Source: DASSJT01 sp035691065 (GTDB lineage Bacteria > Actinomycetota > Actinomycetes > Actinomycetales > Dermatophilaceae). Taken from it: 33,416 nucleotides of DNA. The first letter of the stretch is position 1. Every line of letters starts with the position of its first letter. The position numbers and the translations under genes were made by a program. The stretch lies in contig DASSJT010000146.1 in the NCBI GenBank assembly GCA_035691065.1, positions 1 through 33,416 of the forward strand, written 5' to 3'. Shown piece by piece: positions 1-7,693 of this stretch. The notes below the pieces were generated by a model. It saw nothing but the letters and a program-made list of their open reading frames with translations. It was not told the DNA's origin and did not search any database.

Positions 1-1
1 G

Positions 2-172
2 CGCGGCCGTGCGCCGGAGGGGGGAAGCACCTCACGCAAGGCGAATGCTGCGAGCACCGGGAAAGCTGCGAGCACCGGGAACGCTGCGAGCACCGGGAAC
101 GTCGGGAACGCTGCGAACGCCGGGACCACCCGCAGTTCGGCGAGTGACCAGCAGACCGGGGGTGCGCGATGA
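2..172 (+). CDS. C-terminal end of a DUF948-like protein (5' truncated by window edge)
   Basis: The second reading frame is open from the window edge to a TGA at 170-172. It encodes about 56 residues rich in Ala, Ser, Thr, Gly and Asn, with three tandem AASTG repeats. The TGA overlaps the ATG of the next gene (ATGA at 169-172), the coupling seen throughout this window, which supports this frame over the other two. In many Actinobacteria a DUF948 membrane protein with a low-complexity C-terminal tail directly precedes the small gene found next and alaS. The DUF948 name rests on that gene order alone, because no domain sequence lies inside the window. The tail looks disordered. The function is unknown. 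Confidence 0.6.
   Translation, partial: RGRAPEGGSTSRKANAASTGKAASTGNAASTGNVGNAANAGTTRSSASDQQTGGAR
47..100 (+). repeat. Three tandem 18-bp coding repeats (AASTGK/N)
   Basis: Three head-to-tail 18-bp units start at 47, 65 and 83. Units 2 and 3 are identical and unit 1 differs only in its last base. Each encodes Ala-Ala-Ser-Thr-Gly plus Lys or Asn. A decayed continuation follows to about 124 (NVGNAANAG). This looks like slippage-type expansion in a disordered protein tail. Confidence 0.85.
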
Positions 173-444
173 AGCGGCTCGTGGTCGCTGGGCTCGTGGT
201 GGCCGCCGGCTACGGCATCTACCGGCTGGCGCGGGCCTGGGCGCCCGACGACCTCTCCGAGCGGGCCCATGAGTTCGCGGACGCAGTGCGCCAGGGCATG
301 GCGCAGCGGGAGGCCGAGCTGCGCGAGGCCCTCGGCATGGAGGCGGCCCAGACGGCCGGCGACCCCTTCGCGGTGCCAGCGCCACTCGACGTCGCTGCCG
401 CACGTGCGCTGCTCGACGACCCGGCGGGACCGCGAGCTCGGTAG
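169..444 (+). CDS. Small membrane-anchored protein (DUF6167-like), upstream of alaS
   Basis: This is a 91-residue protein. Residues 3-20 (RLVVAGLVVAAGYGIYRL) form one hydrophobic N-terminal segment. A charged stretch with helical character follows (DDLSERAHEFADAVRQGM), then a short Pro/Ala-rich tail. It is coupled to the preceding gene by an ATGA overlap and lies 111 bp before alaS. Size, topology and position match the small DUF6167 family that sits between DUF948 and alaS in many Actinobacteria. The assignment comes from layout and general appearance rather than a diagnostic motif. No enzymatic residues are visible. It probably sits in the cytoplasmic membrane; the function is unknown. Confidence 0.7.
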   Translation: MKRLVVAGLVVAAGYGIYRLARAWAPDDLSERAHEFADAVRQGMAQREAELREALGMEAAQTAGDPFAVPAPLDVAAARALLDDPAGPRAR

Positions 445-500
445 GGGCTGGAGCGGCCCTTGTCGGCCCACGCAGCCCCGCCCCGCATCCGCCCTGCCCG

Positions 501-506
501 TACCAT
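501..506 (+). promoter_or_regulatory. Candidate -10 element (TACCAT) for alaS
   Basis: TACCAT fits the actinobacterial TAnnnT -10 pattern and lies in the 111-bp gap before alaS. No convincing -35 is seen 16-19 bp upstream. Transcription would begin near 512-514, giving a leader of about 42 bases that contains a strong stem-loop and a short open frame. Confidence 0.4.
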
Positions 507-531
507 CGGCCATGGCCGAAACCATGGCCGA
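506..531 (+). promoter_or_regulatory. 10-bp perfect stem-loop in the alaS leader
   Basis: Bases 506-515 (TCGGCCATGG) and 522-531 (CCATGGCCGA) are perfect reverse complements around the six-base loop CCGAAA. The hairpin lies just after a candidate -10 and ends 11 bp before the AAGGA ribosome-binding site at 542-546. It could be a leader structure acting on alaS. It could also be the end of the upstream transcript, although no T-run follows. The pairing is seen directly; the role is inferred. Confidence 0.5.
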
Positions 532-538
532 GTCATGA
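512..538 (+). other. Possible 8-residue leader peptide (MAETMAES) before alaS
   Basis: An ATG at 512 opens a frame of eight codons ending in TGA at 536-538. It contains two alanine codons (GCC) and lies wholly in the alaS leader, overlapping the stem-loop. The ATG starts five bases after the TACCAT hexamer, so the mRNA could begin at or very near it (leaderless). There is no Shine-Dalgarno. Short frames arise easily by chance, so this is only a candidate. Confidence 0.2.
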
Positions 539-555
539 CCTAAGGACCCACACGC

Positions 556-3249
556 ATGGAAACCGCCGAGATCAGGCGCCGCTGGCTCTCGTTCTTCGAG
601 AGCAAGGGCCACACCGTGGTGCCCTCCGCGCCGCTCATCTACGACGACCCCAACCTGCTGTTCGTCAACGCCGGCATGGTGCCGTTCAAGCCCTACTTCC
701 TGGGCCAGCAGGAGGCCCAGTGGCGTCGGGCGACCTCGGTGCAGAAGTGCGTGCGCACCGGTGACATCGACGAGGTCGGCAAGACGTCGCGGCACGCGAC
801 GTTCTTCCAGATGAACGGCAACTTCTCCTTCGGCGACTACTTCAAGGAAGGCGCCATCACCCTGGCGTGGGAGCTGATCACGACCTCCCAGGACCAGGGC
901 GGATACGGCCTGGACCCCGAGAAGATCTGGCCGACGGTCTACGAGGGCGACGACGAGGCCTTCGACATCTGGAAGAACACGATCGGCATTCCCGCCGAGC
1001 GCATCACCCGGCGCGGGAAGCTGGACAACTACTGGCACATGGGGGTCCCCGGACCGGGCGGCCCGTGCAGTGAGATCTACCTCGACCGCGGTGCGGAGTA
1101 CGGCCGCGACGGGGGGCCGTCCGTCGACGAGGACCGGTTCCTCGAGTTCTGGAACCTCGTCTTCATGCAGTACGAGCTCGGCGCCGTCCGGGCCAAGGAC
1201 GACTTCGACGTCTCCAGCGAGCTGCCGAAGAAGAACATCGACACCGGCATGGGGCTGGAGCGCATGGCGACGCTTCTCCAGGGGGTCGACAACCTCTACG
1301 AGATCGACGAGGTCTACCCCGTCATCGACCGCGCCGCCGAGATGACCGGGAAGCGCTATGGCACGCAGTCGGGCCACGCCGCGTCGGAGTCACACCCCGA
1401 CGACGTCCGGCTTCGCGTCGTCGCCGACCACGTGCGCTCCTCGCTGATGCTCATCGGCGACGGCGTCACGCCGGGCAACGAGGGACGTGGCTACGTGGTG
1501 CGGCGGATGCTGCGTCGCGCGGTCCGGTCCATGCGGCTGCTCGGCTACGACGAGCCGAGCCTGCCCCACCTGCTGCCGGTCTCGCTGGAGCGGATGCAGA
1601 ACTCCTACCCCGAGCTGGAGACCGGCTTCGACCGGATCTCCCAGATCGCGTATGCCGAGGAGGACGCCTTCCGCAGGACCCTCACCGCCGGCACGACGAT
1701 CCTCGACCTCGCCGTGGCCAAGGCCAAGGCCGAGGGCCGGACCCGGCTGGGCGGCGACCAGGCCTTCCAGCTGCACGACACCTACGGCTTCCCCATCGAC
1801 CTGACCCTGGAGATGGCCGACGAGCAGGGGCTCGAGGTCGACCGCGAGGGGTTCCGGGCGCTCATGCACGAGCAGCGAGCCCGCGCCAAGGCCGATGCCA
1901 AGGCGAAGAAGGCCGGCCACGCCGACACCGAGGTCTGGAAGGAGCTGCGCGCCCGTGGGGCGACCGACTTCCGCGCGTATGTCGAGCTCAACAGCGAGGC
2001 GAGCGTGATCGGCCTGGTCATGGACGGCGAGCAGGTCAACGAGCTCGAGCCGGGTCAGCGCGGCCAGGTCGTCCTCGACCGGACGCCGTTCTACGCCGAG
2101 TCCGGCGGTCAGATCGCCGACGAGGGCGTCATCACCGGCGACGGCGCCCACCTCAAGGTCGTCGACGTGCAGCGGCCGGTCAAGGGCCTCATCGCCCACA
2201 CCGTCGACGTGCTGCGCGGCCCGGTCCGCCTGGGCCAGGTGGTCGAGGCGGAGGTCGACGCCGAGTGGCGGCGGTCGGCCTGCCAGGCCCACTCGGGCAC
2301 GCACGTCATCCACGCGGCCCTGCGGCAGGTGCTCGGGCCCTCGGCCCTCCAGTCCGGGTCCTACAACAAGCCCGGCTACCTGCGCCTGGACTTCGCCTGG
2401 AACCACGCGCTCTCGACGGAGACCCGCTCCGAGATCGAGGAGGTGGCCAACCTCGCGGTCCGCCAGGACCTGCCCGTGTCGGCCAGCTACATGACGCTGC
2501 CCGAGGCGCGGCAGATCGGTGCCCTGGCGCTGTTCGGCGAGACCTACGACGAGAAGGTCCGCGTGGTCGAGATCGGCGGCCCCTGGTCGCGGGAGCTGTG
2601 TGGTGGCACGCACGTGCAGCACTCCTCCCAGGTCGGTGCCCTGACGATCACCGGGGAGTCCTCGGTGGGGTCCGGAGTGCGCCGGCTCGAGGCCTTCGTC
2701 GGCATCGATGCCCTGCGCTACCTCGCCAAGGAGCGCGCCCTGGTCGCCGAGCTCACCGAGCTGGTCAAGGTCCAGCCCGGCGAGCTGAAGGACCGCATCG
2801 CCGCGCTCCTGACCCGGGTGAGGGATGCCGAGCGCGAGCTCGAGCGAGTCCGCCAGGCACAGGTCATGGCGTCGGCGGGGGCGCTGGTCGACTACGCCCG
2901 CGACATCAACGGCATCCGGCTGCTCACGCATGACGCCGGAACGGGCACGTCGGCCGACGACCTGCGCACCATGGCACTCGACCTGCGCAGCCGCCTGGGT
3001 GACGCCAGCCCCTCGGTCGTCGCACTCGCCTCCGTGGCGAAGGACCGGCCCCTGGTCGTGGTGGCCACCAACGCGCCGGCCCGCGGCCGTGGAGTGCGGG
3101 CGGGTGACCTCGTTCGCCAGGCTGCCCGGGTGCTGGGCGGGGGCGGTGGCGGCAAGGACGACCTGGCGCAGGGCGGTGGCACCGACCCGGCGCGGGTCGG
3201 CGACGCGCTGGGCGCCGTCGAGCAGGCGGTCCGGGGTCTCCCGGGCTGA
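556..3249 (+). CDS. alaS: Alanine--tRNA ligase
   Basis: AlaRS is a class II aminoacyl-tRNA synthetase that charges tRNA-Ala in the cytoplasm and hydrolyses mischarged Ser/Gly. At 897 residues it is full length. The start MetGluThrAlaGluIle is typical of the family, with AAGGA at 542-546 as ribosome-binding site. The N-terminal catalytic domain holds FFESKGHTVVPSAPL and the NAGMVPFKPYF motif-1 region. The editing domain carries the zinc ligands HxxxH (H579, H583) and CxxxH (C682, H686). The C-terminal part includes a charged coiled region (about 735-775) and the glycine-rich C-Ala segment GGGGGGKDD near residue 865. ruvX follows after four bases, so they are probably co-transcribed. Confidence 0.97.
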   Translation: METAEIRRRWLSFFESKGHTVVPSAPLIYDDPNLLFVNAGMVPFKPYFLGQQEAQWRRATSVQKCVRTGDIDEVGKTSRHATFFQMNGNFSFGDYFKEGAITLAWELITTSQDQGGYGLDPEKIWPTVYEGDDEAFDIWKNTIGIPAERITRRGKLDNYWHMGVPGPGGPCSEIYLDRGAEYGRDGGPSVDEDRFLEFWNLVFMQYELGAVRAKDDFDVSSELPKKNIDTGMGLERMATLLQGVDNLYEIDEVYPVIDRAAEMTGKRYGTQSGHAASESHPDDVRLRVVADHVRSSLMLIGDGVTPGNEGRGYVVRRMLRRAVRSMRLLGYDEPSLPHLLPVSLERMQNSYPELETGFDRISQIAYAEEDAFRRTLTAGTTILDLAVAKAKAEGRTRLGGDQAFQLHDTYGFPIDLTLEMADEQGLEVDREGFRALMHEQRARAKADAKAKKAGHADTEVWKELRARGATDFRAYVELNSEASVIGLVMDGEQVNELEPGQRGQVVLDRTPFYAESGGQIADEGVITGDGAHLKVVDVQRPVKGLIAHTVDVLRGPVRLGQVVEAEVDAEWRRSACQAHSGTHVIHAALRQVLGPSALQSGSYNKPGYLRLDFAWNHALSTETRSEIEEVANLAVRQDLPVSASYMTLPEARQIGALALFGETYDEKVRVVEIGGPWSRELCGGTHVQHSSQVGALTITGESSVGSGVRRLEAFVGIDALRYLAKERALVAELTELVKVQPGELKDRIAALLTRVRDAERELERVRQAQVMASAGALVDYARDINGIRLLTHDAGTGTSADDLRTMALDLRSRLGDASPSVVALASVAKDRPLVVVATNAPARGRGVRAGDLVRQAARVLGGGGGGKDDLAQGGGTDPARVGDALGAVEQAVRGLPG

Positions 3250-3253
3250 ACCC

Positions 3254-3751
3254 GTGCGGCTCGGGGTAAGAGTGGGCGTGGATGTCGGCAGCGTGCGCGT
3301 CGGCGTCGCGGTCAGCGACCCCGACGGGATCCTTGCGACGCCGGTGTGCACCCTGAGCCGTGACCCGGTCGGCCAGCACGACCTCGCCGAGCTTGCCGAC
3401 CTGGTCCACGAGGCGGGTTCGATGGAAGTGGTCGTGGGGCTGCCCCGTACCCTGTCTGGGGACGAGGGTCGTGCCGCGCAGGAGGCACGCCAGTATGCTC
3501 AGGAGGTTGCGGCGCGGGTGTCTCCCGTTCCCGTGCGCCTCTACGATGAGCGGCTCACGACGGTCGACGCCCACCGCAGCCTGCGCGACAGCGGCGTGGC
3601 AGGCCGTCGCCAGCGCTCCAAAGTCGACCAGGCGGCAGCCGTCCTGATCCTCCAGGCCGCGCTCGACGTCGAACGGGCCTCCGGGCAGCTGCCCGGGGAG
3701 CTGGTCAGGCTCGACCGGCGCAAGCCGCGGACGAAGGACAGAGGTCGATGA
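3254..3751 (+). CDS. ruvX: Holliday junction resolvase-like protein RuvX/YqgF
   Basis: The YqgF family has an RNase H-like fold. Its members are linked to Holliday junction resolution or 16S rRNA 5' maturation, and E. coli YqgF acts in the latter. The GTG start at 3254, four bases after alaS, gives 165 residues, near family size. Visible motifs are the first acidic strand GVDVGSVRVGVAVSD, the VVVGLPRTLSG strand, DERLTT (second acidic site) and the C-terminal KVDQAAAVLILQ with the last aspartate. An in-frame reading extends upstream into alaS but has no family similarity. The stop overlaps the mltG start (ATGA, 3748-3751). The order alaS-ruvX-mltG is standard in this phylum. Confidence 0.92.
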   Translation: MRLGVRVGVDVGSVRVGVAVSDPDGILATPVCTLSRDPVGQHDLAELADLVHEAGSMEVVVGLPRTLSGDEGRAAQEARQYAQEVAARVSPVPVRLYDERLTTVDAHRSLRDSGVAGRRQRSKVDQAAAVLILQAALDVERASGQLPGELVRLDRRKPRTKDRGR

Positions 3752-4932
3752 GCGGGTCACACGGTTCCCACATCGAGCAGGCGATCTTCCACGAGGACGT
3801 GGGGCGCCCCCCCGAGCTGACCCGCCGGGAGCGCCGTGAGCTCGAGCGCCGGCCCCAGCGGCGTCGGCAGCGCAGGCGCCGCCGGGGCCTGGTCCTCCTT
3901 GTCGCGGCGGTGCTGGTCGGCGCGGCTGCGTTCGGCGGCTACACGTTCGTGCGGCCCATCTACGACTCCCTTACGGCTTCCAAGGACTTCCCCGGCCCCG
4001 GAAGCGGCAGCGTCCAGGTGGTCGTGAAGCCGGGCGACGCCGGCAAGGCGATCGCCCGCACGCTGGTCGCCGCCGGTGTGGTCAAGACGACCGACGCCTA
4101 CATCGAGGCCACGAACACCGACCCGTTGAAGGCGCAGTCCATCCAGCCCGGCACGTACACCCTCAAGAAGGGCATGCGGGCCATCGACGCGTTCGCCATC
4201 CTCGCCAACCCGGCCAACCGGTCAGTGCCGCACGTGACGATTCCCGAGGGGCTGTGGGCCTCTGAGGTCTACGACCGGCTGTCCAAGGCCACCGGCGTCC
4301 CGGTCTCCGACTACAAGGCCGCGGCCAAGGACAGCCGGGCCCTCGGCCTGCCTGCAGCCGCCAAGGGCAAGATCGAGGGCTATCTCTTCCCGTCGAGCTA
4401 CGAGTTCCCGGCCAAGGCCACGGCCGCCCAGCAGCTGCGGACCATGGTGCAGATGAGCCTCGACGAGATGCAGAAGCTCGGCATCACTCCTGACCGCATG
4501 CAGCGCACCCTGATCGTGGCCTCGATCGTCGAGGGTGAGGTCAGCGGGAAGGCCGACCGCGGCAAGGTGGCCCGGGTCATCGAGAACCGCCTGCTGCCGA
4601 CCAACCACATCACCTTCGGCCTGCTCCAGATGGACTCCACGGTCCACTACGCCGTCCAGAAGCGCGGGAAGGCGGGTACCTCCGACGCCGACCGCAACAG
4701 CAACAGCCCCTACAACACCTACAAGGTCAAGGGGCTCCCACCCGGTCCGATCAACAGCCCGGGCGCCGCCTCGCTCAAGGCTGCCGCACATCCCACGCCG
4801 GGCTCGTGGCTCTTCTTCGTCACGGTCAACCCCGAGACCGGGGAGACCAAGTTCGCGACCACGCTCGCCGAGCATGACCGCTACGCCCGGGAGTTCAACG
4901 CCTGGTGCGCGGCGAACCGCGGCAAGTGCTGA
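3748..4932 (+). CDS. mltG: Endolytic murein transglycosylase MltG (YceG-like)
   Basis: MltG is a membrane-anchored lytic transglycosylase that cuts nascent peptidoglycan and terminates glycan strands. The 394 residues comprise a basic cytoplasmic N-terminus (RRERRELERRPQRRRQRRRR), one membrane helix at about 47-67 (GLVLLVAAVLVGAAAFGGYTF), a LysM-like region and the YceG catalytic domain. The signature ASIVEGE ends near residue 264 and carries the catalytic glutamate. It is followed by KVARVIENRL, LQMDSTVHYA and the typical NSPYNTYKVKGLPPGPINSPG block. ATGA overlap with ruvX and a 7-bp overlap with aroE point to one polycistronic transcript. Confidence 0.93.
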   Translation: MSGSHGSHIEQAIFHEDVGRPPELTRRERRELERRPQRRRQRRRRRGLVLLVAAVLVGAAAFGGYTFVRPIYDSLTASKDFPGPGSGSVQVVVKPGDAGKAIARTLVAAGVVKTTDAYIEATNTDPLKAQSIQPGTYTLKKGMRAIDAFAILANPANRSVPHVTIPEGLWASEVYDRLSKATGVPVSDYKAAAKDSRALGLPAAAKGKIEGYLFPSSYEFPAKATAAQQLRTMVQMSLDEMQKLGITPDRMQRTLIVASIVEGEVSGKADRGKVARVIENRLLPTNHITFGLLQMDSTVHYAVQKRGKAGTSDADRNSNSPYNTYKVKGLPPGPINSPGAASLKAAAHPTPGSWLFFVTVNPETGETKFATTLAEHDRYAREFNAWCAANRGKC

Positions 4933-5741
4933 GAGCAGGCGTCCTCGGCGCACCGATCGCACACTCGCTGTCGCCGGTCCTGCACCGCACGGCCTATGCC
5001 GCGCTGTCCCTTGCTGACTGGGAGTACACCGCCCACGAGGTCCAGGCGGAGGAGCTGGTGGCCTTCGTGGCCAGGCTCGACGAGTCGTGGCGGGGCCTGA
5101 GCCTGACCATGCCCCTGAAGGAGGCAGCATTCGCCGTCGCCGACGACGTCACCGACGTCGCCAGCCGCACCGGCGCCATCAACACCCTCCTCCGGCGGCC
5201 CGACGGCACCTGGCTCGGCGACAACACCGACGTCCACGGGATCGAGGCGGCGCTGGCGGGCCTGCTGGCCGAGGTCGAGCACCGGGCGAGGGCCACGGTC
5301 CTGGGCTCGGGCGCCACGTCACGCTCGGCACTCCAGGCCCTGGCCCACCTTGGGTTCCGGCGCGTGCGCGTGGCGGCCCGCCGGCCGGTGCGCGCCGCCC
5401 AGGTGGGGTGCGTCGCCGAGGGCGACCTCGACGTGGTTCCGGTGCCGCTCGGCGAGTGGCCCGACGAGGACGACCTGCTCGTGGTGAGCACCCTGGCCCC
5501 CGCCGGGGGACTGGCGGCCGCGGCGTTCGTGCCCCCGTCGCGAGCCGGTGTGCTGCTCGACGTGGTGTATGCCGGGTGGCCGACTCCGCTCGCAGCCGCG
5601 GCCGAGCGGGCCGGAATGCGGGTGGTGTCCGGCCTCGAGATGCTGGTGCACCAGGCGGCCGAGCAGGTACGCCTCATGACGGGGCTCGAGCCACCCGTCG
5701 ACGCGATGATGGCGGCGGGCCGGGCCCGGCTGGGCCGGTGA
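4926..5741 (+). CDS. aroE: Shikimate dehydrogenase (NADP+)
   Basis: AroE reduces 3-dehydroshikimate to shikimate with NADPH. From GTG 4926 the protein has 271 residues; an upstream GTG at 4905 would add seven. The start MLRAGVLGAPIAHSLSP places the substrate-binding serines at 14 and 16. Catalytic Lys65 lies in SLTMPLKEAAF and Asp102 in NTDVHG. The Rossmann loop GSGATSRSA is followed by an RR pair (AARRP), as expected for NADP(H). The C-terminal GLEMLVHQAAEQ is typical. It overlaps mltG by 7 bp and the next gene by GTGA. It works with the aroC, aroK and aroB genes just downstream; the prepilin peptidase gene interrupts the run. Confidence 0.93.
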   Translation: MLRAGVLGAPIAHSLSPVLHRTAYAALSLADWEYTAHEVQAEELVAFVARLDESWRGLSLTMPLKEAAFAVADDVTDVASRTGAINTLLRRPDGTWLGDNTDVHGIEAALAGLLAEVEHRARATVLGSGATSRSALQALAHLGFRRVRVAARRPVRAAQVGCVAEGDLDVVPVPLGEWPDEDDLLVVSTLAPAGGLAAAAFVPPSRAGVLLDVVYAGWPTPLAAAAERAGMRVVSGLEMLVHQAAEQVRLMTGLEPPVDAMMAAGRARLGR

Positions 5742-6445
5742 TCCGGCTCGCCGTCGGCGACGCGCCCGGGTGGGCGGTGGTCGCCCTCGTGCTGGCCGGG
5801 ACGCTGCTGGGGTGGCGCACGGGGCGCACCCTGGCCTCCGGTGGCTACCGGCTGGACGACGAGGCCGCCCGACCGCAACAGCAGCCGGCGTGGTGGCCGG
5901 CCGCCGCCCTCGGCCTGCTCTGGGGCTTCCTGGCCTGGCGGATCGGTGACCTGGCCGGGTGGGCCGCCCTGCCGGCATACCTCTGCTTCGCCTGGCTTGC
6001 CGTCTGCCTGGCCTGGATCGACCTGGACGTCCACCGCCTGCCCGACGGTCTCGTGCTGCCCGGGTACCCAGCGCTGGTGGCGCTGCTCGCCGTCCCGACC
6101 GTCACCGCGGGAGCCTGGGGACGCGGAGTCGCCGCTGTGGCGTGCATGGCCGGTCTGTTCGCGGTCTTCTACGCCATGGCCTGGGTGTCGCCCGACGCGA
6201 TGGGCTTCGGCGACGTGAAGCTGTCGGGGCTGATCGGGCTGGTCATGGGCTGGCTCAGCCCGTGGGTCGCGGTCACCGCGGTGCTGGCCGCCTTCGTGGT
6301 CGGCGGGATCGTCGCTGTGCTCCTGGTGGTGCTGCGTCGAGTTGGGCTGCGGGGCCACATCGCGTACGGCCCGGCGCTGCTCGTCGGGTCGTTCGTCGCC
6401 CTCGCCCTCGACTTCCAGATGTTGACCGGGGCGGCGAGCGGCTGA
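5738..6445 (+). CDS. A24-family prepilin peptidase (single-domain, TadV/CpaA-like)
   Basis: This is an integral membrane aspartic peptidase family that processes type IV or Flp/Tad pilin-type leader peptides. From GTG 5738 (GTGA overlap with aroE) it has 235 residues and about six hydrophobic segments. The two catalytic aspartates are visible: D95 in IDLDVHRLPD and D159 in GFGDVKL. The N-terminal cysteine-rich methylase domain of PilD-type enzymes is absent, so it is the short form. No pilin, ATPase or secretin genes are in the window. A peptidase of this type next to aroE/aroC occurs in other Actinobacteria. Its substrates cannot be told from here. Confidence 0.88.
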   Translation: MIRLAVGDAPGWAVVALVLAGTLLGWRTGRTLASGGYRLDDEAARPQQQPAWWPAAALGLLWGFLAWRIGDLAGWAALPAYLCFAWLAVCLAWIDLDVHRLPDGLVLPGYPALVALLAVPTVTAGAWGRGVAAVACMAGLFAVFYAMAWVSPDAMGFGDVKLSGLIGLVMGWLSPWVAVTAVLAAFVVGGIVAVLLVVLRRVGLRGHIAYGPALLVGSFVALALDFQMLTGAASG

Positions 6446-6469
6446 GTGGCGCGTGGCAGGATTTCGGGC

Positions 6470-7693
6470 ATGCTGCGTTGGCTGACCGCCGGTGAGTCCC
6501 ATGGGCCGGCCCTGGTCGCGACCATCGAGGGCCTCCCCGCCGGCATCGAGGTCACCACGTCCGACGTAGCCGCCGCCCTGGCCCGCCGGCGGCTCGGGTT
6601 CGGCCGCGGCGCCCGCATGAAGTTCGAGCAGGACGAGGTGGAGTTTCTCGGCGGGGTCCGTCACGGCGTCACCATGGGGTCGCCCCTGGCGATCCGAATC
6701 GGCAACAGCGAGTGGCCCAAGTGGCGGACCGTGATGAGCGCCGACCCGGTGTCCGACCAGGCCTTCGCTGCCGCCGACGACGTCAACGCCCCTCAGGAGA
6801 TCGGGCGCAACCGGCCGCTCACCCGGCCCCGGCCCGGCCACGCCGACCTCGTCGGCATGCAGAAGTACGGCTTCGAAGACGCCCGGCCGGTGCTCGAGCG
6901 CGCCTCGGCGCGCGAGACCGCGGCCCGGGTGGCCCTCGGCGAGGTGGCCGCCCGGCTGCTGCGCCAGGCCTACGGCATCGGCGTGGTGTCCCACACCGTG
7001 GCGATCGGGGCGGCCTCGGTGTCCGACGACGCGCCGGTCCCGACGCCCGAGCAGGTCGACGCCCTCGACGCGGACCCGGTGCGCGCGCTCGACCCCACGG
7101 GTTCGGCGGCGATGGTCGCGGAGGTGGAGGCGGCGCGCAAGGACGGCGACACCCTGGGCGGCGTGGTGGAGGTGCTGGCTTACGGGCTGCCGCCGGGCCT
7201 GGGCTCGCACGTCCACTGGGACCGCCGCCTCGACGGGCGCCTGGCCGGTGCGCTGATGAGCATCCAGGCGATCAAGGGCGTCGAGGTGGGGGACGGCTTC
7301 CGTACGGCTTCCCGGCGCGGGTCAGCGGCCCACGACGAGATGGAGCGCGATGCCGGGGGAACGATCCGCCGGCGCACCGGTCGGGCGGGGGGCACCGAAG
7401 GTGGCATGTCCACCGGGGATGTGCTGCGTGTGCGAGCGGCGATGAAGCCGATCAGCACCGTCCCCCGCTCGCTCGACACCGTCGACGTCGCGGGGGGCGA
7501 GCCCGCCAAGGCGATCCACCAGCGCTCCGACGTCTGCGCCGTGCCGGCGGCTGGGGTGGTCGCCGAGGCCATGGTGGCGCTGGTGCTCGCCCAGGCCTGC
7601 CTGGAGAAGTTCGGCGGGGACTCGGTGGCTGAGACCTCGCGCAACCACACGGCATACCTCGCCTCCATCCCCGAGGGGATGCGCACGTGGTGA
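6470..7693 (+). CDS. aroC: Chorismate synthase
   Basis: AroC converts 5-enolpyruvylshikimate-3-phosphate to chorismate using reduced FMN. The ATG at 6470 gives 407 residues beginning MLRWLTAGESHG, the conserved N-terminus. An in-frame GTG at 6446 would add eight unconserved residues. Signatures include RRRLGFGRGARMKFEQD, RPRPGHADLVGMQKYG, the ASARETAARVA helix and GTEGGMSTGD. The C-terminal RSDVCAVPAAGVVAEAM is also typical. It lies 24 bp after the prepilin peptidase, and its end overlaps aroK. The missing step between shikimate-3-phosphate and chorismate (aroA) is not in this window. Confidence 0.96.
   Translation: MLRWLTAGESHGPALVATIEGLPAGIEVTTSDVAAALARRRLGFGRGARMKFEQDEVEFLGGVRHGVTMGSPLAIRIGNSEWPKWRTVMSADPVSDQAFAAADDVNAPQEIGRNRPLTRPRPGHADLVGMQKYGFEDARPVLERASARETAARVALGEVAARLLRQAYGIGVVSHTVAIGAASVSDDAPVPTPEQVDALDADPVRALDPTGSAAMVAEVEAARKDGDTLGGVVEVLAYGLPPGLGSHVHWDRRLDGRLAGALMSIQAIKGVEVGDGFRTASRRGSAAHDEMERDAGGTIRRRTGRAGGTEGGMSTGDVLRVRAAMKPISTVPRSLDTVDVAGGEPAKAIHQRSDVCAVPAAGVVAEAMVALVLAQACLEKFGGDSVAETSRNHTAYLASIPEGMRTW

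Noticed and set aside
1..147. Frame 1 at the window start, a Cys/Glu/His/Arg repeat (CEHRE units) ending at 147
   Set aside because: The same 18-bp repeats read in frame 2 give an Ala/Ser/Thr/Gly tail whose stop overlaps the next gene's ATG, as in the rest of the window. A Cys-rich repeat ending 22 bp earlier has no support.
445..555. T-box riboswitch before alaS
   Set aside because: The gap is only 111 bp and has no T-box sequence or specifier-loop layout. Only a simple hairpin is present.
4994..7216. Long antisense open frame (over 700 codons) opposite aroE, the prepilin peptidase and aroC; a similar one lies opposite alaS at 1390-3351
   Set aside because: High-GC genes leave long antisense frames open. 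The translations are Arg/Gly/Pro/His-rich without domains, while the plus-strand genes have clear family motifs.
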